A DNA stretch of 64,000 bases from Artemia franciscana (Eukaryota; Arthropoda; Branchiopoda; Anostraca; Artemiidae). Below the pieces are notes generated by a model that saw only the letters and a program-made list of their open reading frames with translations, was not told the origin of the DNA and did not search any database. The position numbers were made by a program, and so were the translations under genes. Shown here in pieces: positions 9,770-21,689 of the stretch (positions within the stretch are counted from its first letter, which is position 1; every line of letters begins with the position of its first letter). The DNA lies in NCBI RefSeq assembly GCF_032884065.1, contig NC_088866.1, forward strand, positions 26,640,335 through 26,704,334, written 5' to 3'.

Positions 9770-11380
9770 TAGAACACCGTTGAGATTACTTATAGCACAG
9801 TAGTCAGATTTGGAAAAAAGAAATAGTCTATTGGGCTCTCCATTCGACTCCTTCCAAATATAAAAAGCACTGCTGCTCTGTCATAGACTGTTCGTGGGCT
9901 CTGCTCATAACATGTGTATTTATAGAAATTGGAATAATTCTAAATCTAGGGGTTTAAAAATCCGAAGAATGCTATGAAAACTGGCCTAACATTTGGTCCT
10001 TCAATCATACAGATTGAATACGTTTATATGACTAAGTTTCATTAAAATATGATGATACCACCATTTGCGACATATTTAATTGCCAGGTTTTGATTCTGGT
10101 CTTCTAAGTTTCAGTATTAGCTTCAAATTTGTCAAACTGATTATCAAACTGGTTTTAAAAAATGGGAAACAACCCCAAAAAGTCAAGCGATCTTAATGAA
10201 AATCACACCATCAGACTGTGCTATGTAGAGGTTTCAAGCTCCTTTCTTCGAAAATGTGAATTTTTTTCCCCTAAAATAGAGATCACAGATGCGTGTTTAT
10301 TTTTTTCTTTTGAATAACCAGAAAGATTAGAGTGTAACTAGCCCCCCTCCCTATTACCTTTTCCCCCCAAAGAGATCTAATCAATATTCCGAGAAAGCTA
10401 TTGTATCAGCATAGTTGAAAGGTGCAAGACCATTCTTTGGTCCAAAAACTTAGGCGATGAAATGACATAGTCCCTTTGGATAGGGCTTAAAGTTACGCAA
10501 TTTGCCCATTGTTCATATTTAATCTTAGTTGTTGGGGAATATACGGAATTTTTCTGGGGGGAGGAGAATTTTCAACGAGGAAAAAATTGAAATATGAAAA
10601 TTGAAGTATTGAAATAAAATGCACTCCTGTACATTTTCTTATCAACCTACTGAGATTACACGATTATATTATGAACTATTGCTTTATGTACAATAATTTT
10701 GTGATAAAATCAATTTTTTGTGATAAAAATGATAAAAATGAACCTAAAACAGACAATAAAACAGTCCTACCATCATGACTTTATGCGGTTCAGCTGGGAA
10801 TCAAGAAAGATTAACAATGACGGGTCTAGGAGTGTTCCCATAAGTCCATTTACTCATCAAAGATCTATCCTTCAAGTTTTTGAAAATTTTAGTGAGCTCT
10901 TTTTTGACAAACAGACATCATTATGAAATGATCCCTTTCTGATCTAGTAGTCTGACAAAACCACGCATGGACAAATTTTCTAATGACATTTTTTCCTTTC
11001 AGAAGAAATGGTACTCTTTGTCTTTTGCTTTTTTTGTCGTTAGTAATATATTTTAATATTTTAAAATCTAGTCCTTGACAAACACATAAATCACAAAGGT
11101 TACATCTGGACAAATTTAGATTTAATTAACAAAACAAATTAGATTCAAAGAAATTTAAGCAAAATAATTAACTTTAAAAAAAAGTTTTTAGCACAAATTA
11201 ACTTTTTTCGAAGTGATTTCCTTTCTGAAGAAATGATAAGTCTTTTGTGATTTTTTATCTTTCGTATCGTGATTCAATGGTCTTTTAATTTTAATCTAAG
11301 TTAGAACTGTTTTATTGTTCGTTTTGGTTTCATTTTCATCATTTTTATCGTTAGTTCAACTTTATCTTTATTTTACTTCT
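9770..11380. other. Intergenic, with diverged family A fragment
   Basis: No coding exon recognised. About 10150-10600 carries phrases of family A ('AAAATCACACCATCAGA', 'GTTTCAAGCTCCT', 'GATCACAGATGCGTGTTTATTT') at perhaps 70-75% similarity, i.e. an old partial copy. Confidence 0.45.
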
Positions 11381-11389
11381 TTGTTTTGC

Positions 11390-11750
11390 TGAAATCGTCA
11401 TAGCCGAATGGTTTTCATGCTAGATTTCTAAAACTTTGTCCGTGAAGACAGGGGTTCAAGTCCTGGTCTCGCATGTTATTTGGTTTGGAATGGGGGTCAG
11501 TGGTGTGACTCTAAGTTCAGATAGAATCGACCCACCTCTAAATGGGTACCTGCAGAAGTCTGGAGAGAGTAAACAGGAAGGGTTTTTGAAAGCAAAGGAT
11601 GGCTGGTCCCCAAATCCTTATCGCACTTCCTGGCTGAAGGGCCGTGAAACGCGGACCAACACCGCTAATAGGGACAGTAAATTCCCAGTGCCGTATTCTT
11701 TACGTTTATCTTTTATTGCTGAAGATGGCTATTAGATATATAACCAAAAT
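11390..11750 (+). repeat. tRNA-derived SINE, copy 1
   Basis: An A-box-like TAGCCGAATGG at 11401-11411 and a B box GGTTCAAGTCC at 11453-11463 form a tRNA-like head. The body contains GACCCACCTCTAAATGGGTACC, AACAGGAAGGGT and CTTCCTGGCTGAAGGG. The body matches the copy at 25850-26230. The 99-residue frame inside it is not considered a gene. Confidence 0.75.
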
Positions 11751-11759
11751 ATTAGTTGG

Positions 11760-13950
11760 CTTTTTTTATAATTCACCCTCTTTAAAAATTCCTCATTAAA
11801 TTGTCCTCTGTATTGTTTGTACACATTCAGATTCATATATTCGCTAAACTAGAATAATGATATTGCTTACATTTTCTTAAAGACTGATCGAAAATTGCGT
11901 AGCAAAGGAAAGTGTATCCCATTTTGAATGTGTCTAATGTTGTGACCCTCCTCCCAAAATGTTTGTCCAGCTCGTAAAAATCTAATAAAAGACATAAAAC
12001 GCTTTTTTGATACGTTATTTCATTGTTTTTAACCCCCTACCCTCGAAAAAAATCCTGGATACGACCGTGGACCATTGGATCGCAGAAAATAACATACAGA
12101 ACACTTGCACAAGGAATTCAATTTTTTTGGGGTTTGATGGTTTAAATATTGTTTCTCGTCTTTTGTATCGGTCTACAGTTTAAGAGAGTGGCATCGTGAC
12201 TTCCAAGTCGTTTGAGATCAAAACTTAAAAAATCAAAATAGTGGACTTGGTCAGATTGGCTTCGGAATATTTCATATAGCTTTCTTTTTAGGTTTTGGGA
12301 ATAGATAACACAAATAGTGTACCTGCTCAGAAAAGTGATGAAAGTTCGGCCGCCGAATGTACCGACGCCTGTTCTTTTGATGGAAAGAAATAATTGTTCA
12401 CTTTTGTTTTTGTTTTTTTTTTTCATTTTTTTCAGTTTGCATGTTGACGAACTACGATATTTCTTCACTATCAGATTTATACAAAATTAAATAAAATACT
12501 AAGAAAATTTGTGAATAAATTAAGCATCATATATTTCGGCGAAATTGCATTTACGTACATATTACGGAATTTTTTCAATTAGTTATTCAGTTTTAAACTT
12601 GATTTAAGTATAATTGTCCATTAAAAAAGAAAATTTCCTCTTCAATAATCCTCAAAATGATCAGCATTCTCAGTTTGGTATCAAATATTTAATATGAAAG
12701 TTTTCTAAAAATTGAAGTGATGATTTAAAAAAAAAATAGAATTGCAGATTTTTGCTTTTAATTATAGTAATGGTATTCTGTCGACTTTGAGGTTGTTTTG
12801 GTGCTCAGAGCAGTGTCACACAGATACGCAAAATTTACATTTGCAAAATCCCGCCCCCCTTTTTTTCAGATAACAGTAAAAAGGAAGACCAAATACGTAC
12901 CCTGGATAGATTTATTTTACTGAGGAATTTGATATGTTTTTTAAAGAAATTATATTAAAACTTTGTATTGCAAAAAAAAGAAATCATTTGATTATCCAAA
13001 CCTTAATCTTTACGCTAAAATGTTTTGTTTTTCTTTGAGTTTTCGTGCGTGTTGCTTTTGTTTTCTTTTTGAAATTTTTCTCTGCTTCAAGGAGTGTAAA
13101 TGATACTGAAGCGATAAATTCGAAAGAATTCGCAACGGTGGATGATCCGCGTTTCTAAGGGAGAGAACTATTTCTTGTAGCCTGGATTATTTAATATGGA
13201 ATTTTGTAGCTGTGATGACTTTCTATGAATAAAAAGGATAATTTCCGAAAAACTGTTTTTTGTTTTTTATGTCCTTGGACCAGAGAATCGGTTCTTTCAT
13301 TTTCAGGTCGAGTTCATTTTGGGGAATGAATGAGGGAACGAAAATTTGAATTGGAATTAGATGTTTTAGCATTTTTAATATAAGCTCAGAAAGACAAATT
13401 ATAATATGTGAGTGTCTAGATTATTTGACTATGGCCATAGCGGAATAACATCAAAGCTAATAGGATTAATAAATATTAATAACGAGAAAGTACTGTCGTG
13501 CTTAAAATGAAAGGAAAAATTTGAAAACAAGTCAGTTTTTGTTAACGAGCTGTTGCCTTTATTGATTGTTCCTCGCTAAAATCCTAAAAAAAAAACAAAT
13601 ATAAGCAATGTCTTATTAAGACATGAAAAAAGCTTAAATAATTTTTTAGTCAAGTTCAGAATTAGCTAAAGTTATTATGTAAATTTGCAAAAATATTTAC
13701 GGTGCATGAGCAACTTACAATGAGAATCTATATATATAAACTTACTAAGTGCCAAGTGCCGGTGCCCGGCAGCTGGTAATTGCAAAAATATTTGTATATT
13801 TTAACAAGGGATTACAACAATTCAAACACCTTAAAAAATAAAACCAAAAGTTTGAAGCCTAGTACATATCCTTGTTAGAAACCAGACGTGTTTTAATAAT
13901 CAAGTATCTTTGAAAGGACGGCAATGTGAAAAGACAGCAAATTGTCTGCG
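11760..13950. other. Intergenic AT-rich stretch
   Basis: No exon or RNA gene recognised. About 11940-12075 ends in CCTGGATACGACCGTGG, like the right terminus of the MITE at 39677-39842, and may be a decayed copy. A 108-residue minus frame at 12142-12468 is low-complexity at its N-terminus and unsupported. Confidence 0.35.
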
Positions 13951-14021
13951 GTTTGCAGACAAGCGACAATGAAAATATATATGAATAAGCCTGCCGCGCG
14001 CCGAGTGACTTCCTGGGAGGA

Positions 14022-14103
14022 TATAAAGAGGGAGGCCTTCAATAGATTGGGATGGAGGAGGAGCGTGAGTAGCTGTGTTGGTCTCAGGCGGCTTGGTGCG
14101 TTG
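14022..14103 (+). promoter_or_regulatory. Possible TATA promoter with short non-coding first exon
   Basis: TATAAAG at 14022-14028 lies in a locally GC-richer patch. A transcript starting about 30 nt later would run into a perfect splice donor TTG|GTAAGT at 14104. No coding frame is clear. It could be the 5' end of a gene continuing downstream, perhaps toward the 17-18 kb locus, but no link is shown by the sequence. Confidence 0.3.
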
Positions 14104-14109
14104 GTAAGT

Positions 14110-15150
14110 TGTTAGCAGTAGTAGTAGTTAATTGCACATAATTCTTCTAACTTTCTATTCGGTTATGACTTATTATGTACCGACCATTTTTAATTCAGCT
14201 CCCGACAAGAAATAAAAAAATTACAATCTCGAAACAAAAAGTACTAATGGGAAGGGCCTAATTATTCTCAAATTTGGTGATATGGAACAAATTTTGATCA
14301 AAAGAATTAATGATCCTTAATTACGAGAGTAATGCGGAATGTACTCTAAATTAATAAGCACTAGATTACTAACAGAATAACCAAAAATTACTAAATTAAT
14401 TAGTTTATAAATTAAAGAAGGGTCTTTCCTTTTTAATAATCGTTTTTGAACCCTGACGAGATCAGCAAATCTTTACAGATTAGTTTTTGTGGTTCACCTT
14501 TCTCCTTCTTTCTTTATCATCATTTGCAACTGCTAAATTCTCTAGGATATAATATTACCCTTCGTTACAGTTAATGAAAAGAAAGTTCATTAATAACTAA
14601 AGCCAGATTACATGTTAAGTATTTATTAATGATCATATGAACTGACGCTGAAATTAGGTATTAACTGATAAGAGGAAAAATGCGACTGGAATGAATTAAT
14701 CAGCCTAGCCTTTTCTTTTTTGTGAAATTATCATTGTCGTAGATGGCGTTTATTAGATTAGTTAAATTTTATGTGTGGACTGGCGAATTATGCAACTTCT
14801 TTGTGTAAAAGCTAAATTTGTATTTCAATTATAGCTGATTTAGAAGAAAAAACTTGAACAACTTTTTTTTTATCTACGTACATTATTGACGCTCGTGTTT
14901 ATTACCAGGAGACCGAGCCTCGCTCATTGAAAACAAAGACACATTTTTACAAGATTATAAAGTTTTTATAATCTCTTTCCCAATGCCATATAATTTCCTT
15001 TTATCTTATTTGGCAAACCTTTTTGCATAATTATATCGACAAATTATTTTCTGTTGTTGAAAATCAAATAAAATTTTAATGAGCTTTTTAAAATATTTAG
15101 CACAGACACTCATCTTTCTCAAAATTTATCCTAATTGCTCAAAGTTTGAG
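14110..15150. other. AT-rich stretch, nothing recognised
   Basis: No long frame, tandem repeat or element terminus identified. Confidence 0.3.
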
Positions 15151-15159
15151 CAATTGCGT

Positions 15160-16488
15160 TTTTTTTTTTTGCTAAATGGCTTTCTCTTAGTTTTGCTCGG
15201 ACGATTTTGAGAAAAAGGGGTGGCGGAGGAGGCCTAGCTGCTCTCCAATTTTTTGGTTACTTAAAAAGATATCTAGATTTTTTTAATTTTAACGAACGTT
15301 TTTATTACTTAAAAATTTACGTAACTTACGAATTAACTTACGTAACGAACTTCTAATTCGTATATTTTTATTATTTATATGAGCGGTTAATACCTCGTTA
15401 ATATCTCGCTCTTTACACTAAAGTTTAATTTTGTCCCAATTCTTTAAGAATGACCCTTGAATCACAAAGGCCGTGGAAAAAATAGTTAAAATAACTAAAA
15501 ATACTTTAGCGTAAAGAACGAGGTAATTAGGAGGAGATAAACCCCCCATATCCGCAATAATCTATGTTCGTTTTAAGTTTTAATATTGCTTCTTACTTTA
15601 AGTTGAAAAAAAATTACATATTTATTTTTCATTTTTTTTTCTTTTAAATAATGCTAAAAATTTCTGCGCCCCCTTCATGGAATTTCTCTCCCCCATGCAA
15701 ATTCCTCCAAGGGAAGATCCTCCCACGTAGCCCCCTCCCCTGACCCCCCCCAATCCCAACAAAAAATCCTCCTCAAAACGTCTGTACACTTACCAATAAA
15801 CATTACTGTATGTAAACACTGGTCAAAGTTTGTAACTTGCAGCCCCTCCCCCGGGGACTGTGGGGGAGTAATTCAGCCCCAAAGACATAGTTATTATGTT
15901 TTTTGACTGTGCTGAACAAAATGGCTATCACAAAATTTTGACCCGTTGACTTTGGGAAAAATTAAGCGTTGGAGGGGGCCTAGGTGCCCTTCAATTTTTC
16001 GGTCACTTAAAAAGGGCACCAGACCTTTTAATTTTCTTTATAAAGAGCCCTCTCGCGATATTTTAGGACTAATTGATCGATACGATCACCCCCAGGGAAA
16101 AAAAAACACAAACAAATAAACACGCACCCGTGATCGGTGTCCTAGAAAAAAAATACGCAAGTTCCACATTTTTATAGATAGGAGCTTGAAACTTTTACAG
16201 TAGGGTTCTCTGATATGCTGAATGCGATAGTGTGATTTTCGTTAATATTATATGACTTTGAGGGGGTGTTTCCCTTATTTTCCAAAATAAGGCAAATATT
16301 CTCAGGCCCGTAACTTTTGATGAGTAAGACTAAATTTGATAAATTCAGACTAAATCTACATATTTAAAATCAGCATAAAAGTCCAGTTCTTTTAATGTAC
16401 CTATTAGCATCAAAATTTCATTTTTTAGTGTTTCGTTTACTATTGAGCCGGGTCGCTCCTTACTACAGTTCGTTACCACGAACTGTCT
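15160..16488 (-). repeat. Family A dispersed repeat, minus orientation
   Basis: Read on the minus strand it starts at about 16488 with the ACAGTTCGTGGTAACGAACT palindrome and GTAAGGAGCGACCCGGCTC. It continues through the conserved 'GATCACGGGTGCGTGTTTATTT' block to the CTCGCTCTTTACACTAAAG inverted-repeat segment, and ends near GAGAAAGCCATTTAGC at 15160. It encodes no protein. Confidence 0.8.
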
Positions 16489-17099
16489 GTTTGATTGGGG
16501 CGCAGGATTTTCTATTATTCTTAAAAAAAAACAATGAAAAAGTTTTTTCAACTGGACGTAATGATCAGCACTAAAAATTAAAACGAACAGAAATTATTAT
16601 GCATATGAGGAAATTTAGCTCACAGTTACATTTGCAAATTAAAGGTAACGGAAGATCATTTTAAAACTCTAAATGAAATTAATCCAATTGTATACACATA
16701 TCCTGTTTGGTACCCTAACATCGGCATAGAATATGGGAGCCCAGGTGTATGAATCCCTCTCTGAAAGAGCTCGAGAAGAGATGAGACTTCTAAAAAACTT
16801 ACGGTTCTGCTCCTGAATGGTTTTTTCTTTTGACCAGGATTCAGCCCCTTACCCCTCCCACTCCTTAGGGAAATTAAGCCTCTACGCTTATTATTTTATT
16901 ACTATCAAGATATCCTCTCATTGCTCGCCTATCCGCCCATGATATTCCTGATTTCGAGTGGAATTCGCACCTTTCTGCTGAATCCTCTCCGCAAATGCCT
17001 CCTTTCACTGTAAACACAAGAAATAAGTTAAGACGTATGTCTTAATTGCTGCCCTCCATACAATTTCGTTGTCATGGTTGATTCTCTAGTGCAAGCAAT

Positions 17100-18107
17100 A
17101 CTCTGCTACTGGTTACTCATATTGATCTTCTGATGCATATGATTGTGATCCAAAGAGTTGTACCTTCTTCTATCTTGATTGGAGACCCCACTCCTATAGT
17201 AAAGACAGATAAACTTGCCGCCCAGTGCTCATCATTTTGCCCTATGGTTATATGCATTGGGCAGCTGGTTGTCATGTGAGAACTGCACTACAGTTGATGA
17301 CTATAACGAAGAATTTAGATTATGCAATCCGTGTAAATCGCAAAGAGGATACGCTGTATAAATTAAGGATTCTAATTCCTGTCTTGAAGAGGCTTGTGAC
17401 TCTCACCCTAGATGATACCTATGCTCCAATTGTCACTATGATAAGTGTGATTAATGGGAAAATACTTACCCTGGAATGATAGAAAAAAACTCTTAACATG
17501 ATTTCAGTTTATTTCTAAGGATTTAAATTGTTTTGTGGAGAAGAATTTGGAGCGCGTTTCAATTGTAAAAACATCAAGACAGAATGGTTTCTACATCCTC
17601 ATTGTGAGGACACTGGTAGTTATGATTATAAACCTACTAATTTTGATTTGGCTGTTGCAGGAATTGATTCTTCATATGAGAATATCTTGTGTGACATTAC
17701 TTCAAATAAGCAAATAGAAACATGTGAATTTTACAATATGAATCATACTAGTATCATGCACTTCACAAAGAGATATAATAAAAGTAAAGCTACATTGTAT
17801 TGTGGAAAATTTGACCCTGAATTTGCACACCAAGAGCAGTACAAGTTGAATCCCTACGATCTGCCACCACTAATCGTTGTCGACGACCACCACCTAAATG
17901 ACAAAAGACTTTTTTTTATTGTACATATATGTTTTATTAATAAACAAATTTTCAAAAATTATTAAAATATTTCATTTTCAGGGCACTGAAATCAATATTA
18001 TACAGGAAGGACAGTATATTTTCTACTATGTAGTCGTCAATCGAGGAACGTCTAATAACATGTTGGGAAATACAAGTATATTCACGACATCAAAAAATAA
18101 AATATAG
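17100..18107 (+). pseudogene. Unidentified Cys-rich, intron-like locus
   Basis: Three pieces of + strand look coding but do not join in one frame. At 17235-17345 the frame reads SWLSCENC then LCNPCKSQRGY. At 17370-17470 an offset frame reads SCLEEACDSHPR and LCSNCHYDKCD around stops. At 17528-17890 a frame of about 120 residues has regularly spaced Cys (FCGEEF, EWFLHPHCED, ETCEFYN, TLYCGKFD). A final piece, about 17982-18073, reads EINIIQEGQYIFYYVVVNRG after an acceptor TTTCATTTTCAG. Cysteine spacing and the acceptor suggest exons of an extracellular or zinc-binding protein. I do not recognise the family. It may be a decayed host gene or cargo of the adjacent Polinton. Confidence 0.4.
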
Positions 18108-18480
18108 TAATGCATGAAAACCAGAGGTTTTGGTTGATAAATCTTGTAATCGTTTCCAATTCTAATTAATTGATTTCCCACATCTTTAAAAGAAGTTTTT
18201 GATGTGAGGTGTGTAGAATGCATATGGTTGACCGGGAGGATCAAAACTTTCTATATTCTTTGCTGTTTGAAAGATGCATAGCCAGTGCCCTGTCTGTACA
18301 GTCGATGCGCTACTAATAAAAATCAAAATGGTATTGTTTGCACTATGAATATATTCAAGGAAATCTGAGGATATGCAACAGGATTTGTATTTCGACATGT
18401 ATGTATCCAGGTTAAATACGTCAATTATTTGTGGTCATAATTCCAAGTCTAATAGAACGCTACCATCGGGGGTAATTTCA
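18030..18480 (-). pseudogene. Adenain-like (C5) cysteine protease remnant
   Basis: Downstream of the capsid gene, minus-strand frames read DVFNLDTYMSKYKS, then a strand rich in Ile/Phe, TGHWLCIF (catalytic His-Trp context), NIESFDPPGQPYAF (the acidic residue block) and, after a frameshift, the QN...S...Y...F...CR region. Where the family has the catalytic Cys-Gly the frame reads His-Ala, and a stop follows. In adenoviruses and adintoviruses this enzyme matures capsid proteins. This copy looks dead. Confidence 0.7.
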
Positions 18481-19479
18481 AAATAGGTTTAAAACTGATT
18501 TAGTGAGATTAATGCTACACTCTCCGTCAATGGTTTGGCAAAGGTACACTCTAAACGTACAGTTCCCGTTCTAGCATTACTCATATCTTGAGTACCAGAC
18601 AAGTCCAAAAACAATGATATCGTGACTTTTTGCGAAGATTGTATCGCTTATACCATTTTCAAATAATGGTGAATCTCGATCAAGGGATTGTATTGTCAAG
18701 TCATATAGGGTGCTATAGGGTTTATCAAACGATAAATTGCTGCGAGGAATTCCATTTCCTTTACATACAAGAGAAGAAAGTACAAACATTACAAGAAAGT
18801 ACAAAGTACAAAGTAACTAAATAATGCTCCTTGATCACGGCCCAAGTGAGTTCACCATCAGTATCAACATTCGATCTATAATCATAGCTCATCTCTAAAC
18901 CTCTCAATTTCTTTTATGGCTTTTGAGTCATAAACATGAATTGTATGTAGCTTGCATGATTTGATAGATTGTTGTTAGTTCTCACCAATATTCCATTTAT
19001 GTAGACACATATATGTCAAAAAAATTGTTTAGAATACATTTTTCATAGTATAATCCATCGGTAGGGGTGGGAGTCCGATTGTCAGACTTTTTTCTCATCA
19101 CAACTTTTAAATCAGTGAAAGTGGATGATAAATCTAGGAAGTAGCCTTCATTGAAATAAATTTGAAAATGTATTTTTTCGGAGAGTGGTTGTTGTGGGTA
19201 GAACTGATCATAGTATCCGGGTTTCACACTAATATCTAGACTTTCTACATTGAAAAGATTTAGAGGAATGGTGACTATGGGATGAGATTCCTTGTGGGGT
19301 AGATATATGATTGCAGTGTAGGAAAAGAAATCCTTTTTCTGTCTAACTATTTTTTTCCTTGGTTTCTTTTTCTTCTTTGATAAGAGTGGCATCTTTTGTT
19401 TCTGACCTGAGTAGAAATTGATGAGTGATGAGATGTTTCTCGACCTTTTTAAATCTTTTCCACTTTGTCGTGATTTCAA
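18480..19479 (-). pseudogene. Polinton-type major capsid protein remnant
   Basis: The longest frame (19479-18997, 160 residues) has a Lys-rich N-terminus, then YLPHKESHPIVTIPLN and GYFLDLSSTFTDLKVVM. This resembles the first jelly-roll of Polinton/adintovirus capsids ('yLDLs.T.l.vkv'). After a frameshift near 19000 the minus strand continues INGILVRTNNNLSNHASY, the conserved 'lNGklv...n.y.yrayie' segment. At about 18575-18495 it reads GTVRLECTFAKPLTESV, the conserved C-terminal strand. At least three frame breaks separate these pieces. Confidence 0.75.
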
Positions 19480-19668
19480 TCGTCATTTCAGCCTAGGAAA
19501 AGAAATCCTTTTTTCGATCTAACTATTTTTTTCTTGGTTTCATTTTCTTCTTTGACTAAGAGTGACGTCTTTCGCTTCTGACCTGAGTTGAAACTGACGA
19601 TTGATGAGATGTTTCTCGATTTTTTAAAATCTTTTCCACTTTGTCTTGAATTGAATCGTCTTTGAATT
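19318..19668 (-). repeat. Tandem duplication of about 170 bp within the Polinton
   Basis: Copy 1 (about 19318-19485) and copy 2 (about 19492-19668) share GGAAAAGAAATCCTTTTT...CTAACTATTTTTTTC...GATGAGATGTTTCTCGA...CTTTTCCACTTTGTC. Both encode, on the minus strand, the SRQSGKD...SRNISS...SGQK basic segment. The duplication puts two such segments between protease and capsid frames. Confidence 0.8.
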
Positions 19669-19960
19669 GAACTTTTAACAAAATTCTTTGGATCTATTCC
19701 CTTAAATCTTCTTTTTATATAATCAACACACAAATGACCACAATTAACATCGTAAAAATTTTGGACTTGATTAGAATGATAGGCAATTTGCTTCTTTGAT
19801 GTCTTTAGATAGTCGACTATTTCATTTCCAGGTTGAATTCCAAAACAATCATAAAATTCTACAAATGAGTTCTTGGGATCAACAACCTGGGATCAAAGTT
19901 GAAATAACAAGTCCAGTGTGCCCCGGGTGATCCCATACAGTCATAATTGATTATACCATA
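19495..19960 (-). pseudogene. Ulp1/adenain-like cysteine protease, upstream of capsid gene
   Basis: Minus-strand frames read SPGAHWTCYFNFDP (catalytic His codon at 19916-19918). After a frameshift they read EFYDCFGIQPGNEIVDYL (acidic residue and 'FDSFG..PP.EI..YL' block) and then NCGHLCVDYI (catalytic Cys codon at 19740-19742). This is the usual protease arrangement of Polintons and related elements. The frame then runs into a basic tail. It is distinct from the protease remnant on the other side of the capsid gene. Confidence 0.72.
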
Positions 19961-20261
19961 TTATTTTTTATTTATTTTACTTAGTAAGTTATTTTAATAA
20001 AAAACCTCCAAAATAAGCAATATGACCTAATTCATTCCATATATCAGTATTTTGACAACGACATCATGTGATTTTTGATTCTTTGTGACGTTCCCTGATT
20101 TCTGGAAATGAGCATTCTTTGAATTGTGAAATATCAGCTTCAGCAACTTTTCTGGGTCTTCCAAGCTGTTTAGGTACTTTCATTTCTTCTACTTGTATTT
20201 TTTGGGCCTACCACGTTATTTGTGAGTTTCAACAACTACTTCCGATCTAGATCCGAAAGTT

Positions 20262-20474
20262 TTGTGTCTACCTGGTAATTTTAAACCTCGGCATTTTGGT
20301 GAAGTCCCCGGTAATGTTAAACCTTCGTCTTTAGCGTTTGAAGAAACTTTCTTTCAAGTACATGTATTTCATACAGCTCCACCTCTTTTAAGAGAAGCTT
20401 TACCTATTGCAGCTGCTAATGGTATTGAAAATGGAAGTAAGCCACCATTTGATTTAATTGATGATATGATATAA
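20262..20474 (+). CDS. Unassigned small frame inside the Polinton
   Basis: A 70-residue + frame with a Pro-rich N-terminal half and an Ala-rich LREALPIAAANGIENG segment, ending DLIDDMI. It is oriented opposite to the other Polinton genes. Composition is more protein-like than surrounding frames, but I do not recognise it. It may be a minor structural protein or chance. Confidence 0.25.
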   Translation: MCLPGNFKPRHFGEVPGNVKPSSLAFEETFFQVHVFHTAPPLLREALPIAAANGIENGSKPPFDLIDDMI

Positions 20475-20574
20475 TTATATGGGCATCTTTATTCTTGTTT
20501 TCCTTAATCAGTTTGTTCAATTGGTTTTCTTTTAAGTAATAATTTAATAGGTTCTTTACCAACAATAATATTTT

Positions 20575-20830
20575 CTATTCGAATTCGGCTATTTTCCTTT
20601 TTTTAAACCATTTGTTTATTCTTACTTTTTGAAGATGGATAAATGGATTATTTATTTCAATAAAGTCACCTTTTTTATTGATTTCAAATTTATCAAGAAG
20701 AGATAAGAACGATAATCTTGGACGATTTTGAAGTAGTTGTTTGAAGGATAGATCGATATCGCATCCTTTATTTTCATTTCTATATTTTTCAATCTTAGTC
20801 ACCTGTCTTTTATAAAGTAATACTTTAACA
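20575..20830 (-). pseudogene. Unassigned Polinton frame
   Basis: A 75-residue frame (TKIEKYRNENKG..., LLQNRPRLSFLSLLDKF) with mixed charged and hydrophobic segments. It is extended upstream by a basic KRVPVKVLLYKRQ stretch. It is coding-like by composition, of unknown function, and lies between ATPase and protease genes. Confidence 0.35.
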
Positions 20831-21101
20831 GGTACTCGTTCAACCCTTTTGTATGCGTTACTCGCACTTCACATTTTTGTTTTGAATCGAAACAGGTTTA
20901 AATTTTTTGTTTTTGAAATTCATTATAAATAAACTGTATACTCTTCCATATATTAGAAAATTATTTTTATAGATAAAATTCCAAGGTAAATATTTTTGTA
21001 ATACTCTTTTCAAAAAAAACTTCATGGGCTTGATCTCTACTTCAATCTTCCATTCATTCTTTTTTTAAATGCTTCATCGGGATATTTTGCAAGTATAGTC
21101 A

Positions 21102-21293
21102 TTATAACATATAACGTTCAGATAACTGCATAAAGCCCTTCGAATATACCAATAAAGTTGAAAAATTAACTGCATCTGCCCCATTTTTTGGGTTTGCAAC
21201 ATTTCTAAATCTTCTATTTTTTACATTAATATCTTCTTTTGTTACTTCTAAGCTATACTCTACTAGTCGTCCTTTATTATCAACTCTAGTCAA
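21102..21293 (-). pseudogene. Fibre-like fragment of the Polinton
   Basis: A 63-residue frame containing NVKNRRFRNVANPKNGADAV. The 'lknrRikNVa.P....DAvn' motif is widespread at the N-termini of phage and viral fibre-like proteins and occurs in virus-like mobile elements. Role as an attachment or fibre protein is inferred from this motif only. Confidence 0.5.
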
Positions 21294-21689
21294 TTTATTG
21301 TCAGGTGATTGATAAATTTAAGTTAGTCTATTAATATCGTCCCTTAAATACTATTTTGTAAGAATTTGATGGTTAAAACATTCACCCTTGAAATAGTTTA
21401 AAATAATTTTCACATTTTGTAAATTCATAGTATCTTTCCCTGATTTTGGATCACCTAGATTAGTTTCAATTGTAAATTCAATTTAAATCAATTGTAAATC
21501 AAGATTACCATCATCATCCAGTAATCTGTTTTCGTTACTGTTATACTTCCGATATTTACTTCCTATGCTTCCAAACTTGTTCGTTTAGTATACGCAAATT
21601 TTATTAAGTGAATATCAAAGTTCTTTCTTTACTTGAGGGATCCATCATTTGTTTTCAAATGAATTAGTAAAAGTCCATGATTCTTTGTT

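Noticed and set aside
11401..11475. Functional tRNA gene
   Set aside because: A and B boxes are present, but acceptor and anticodon stems do not pair convincingly and a shared SINE body follows.
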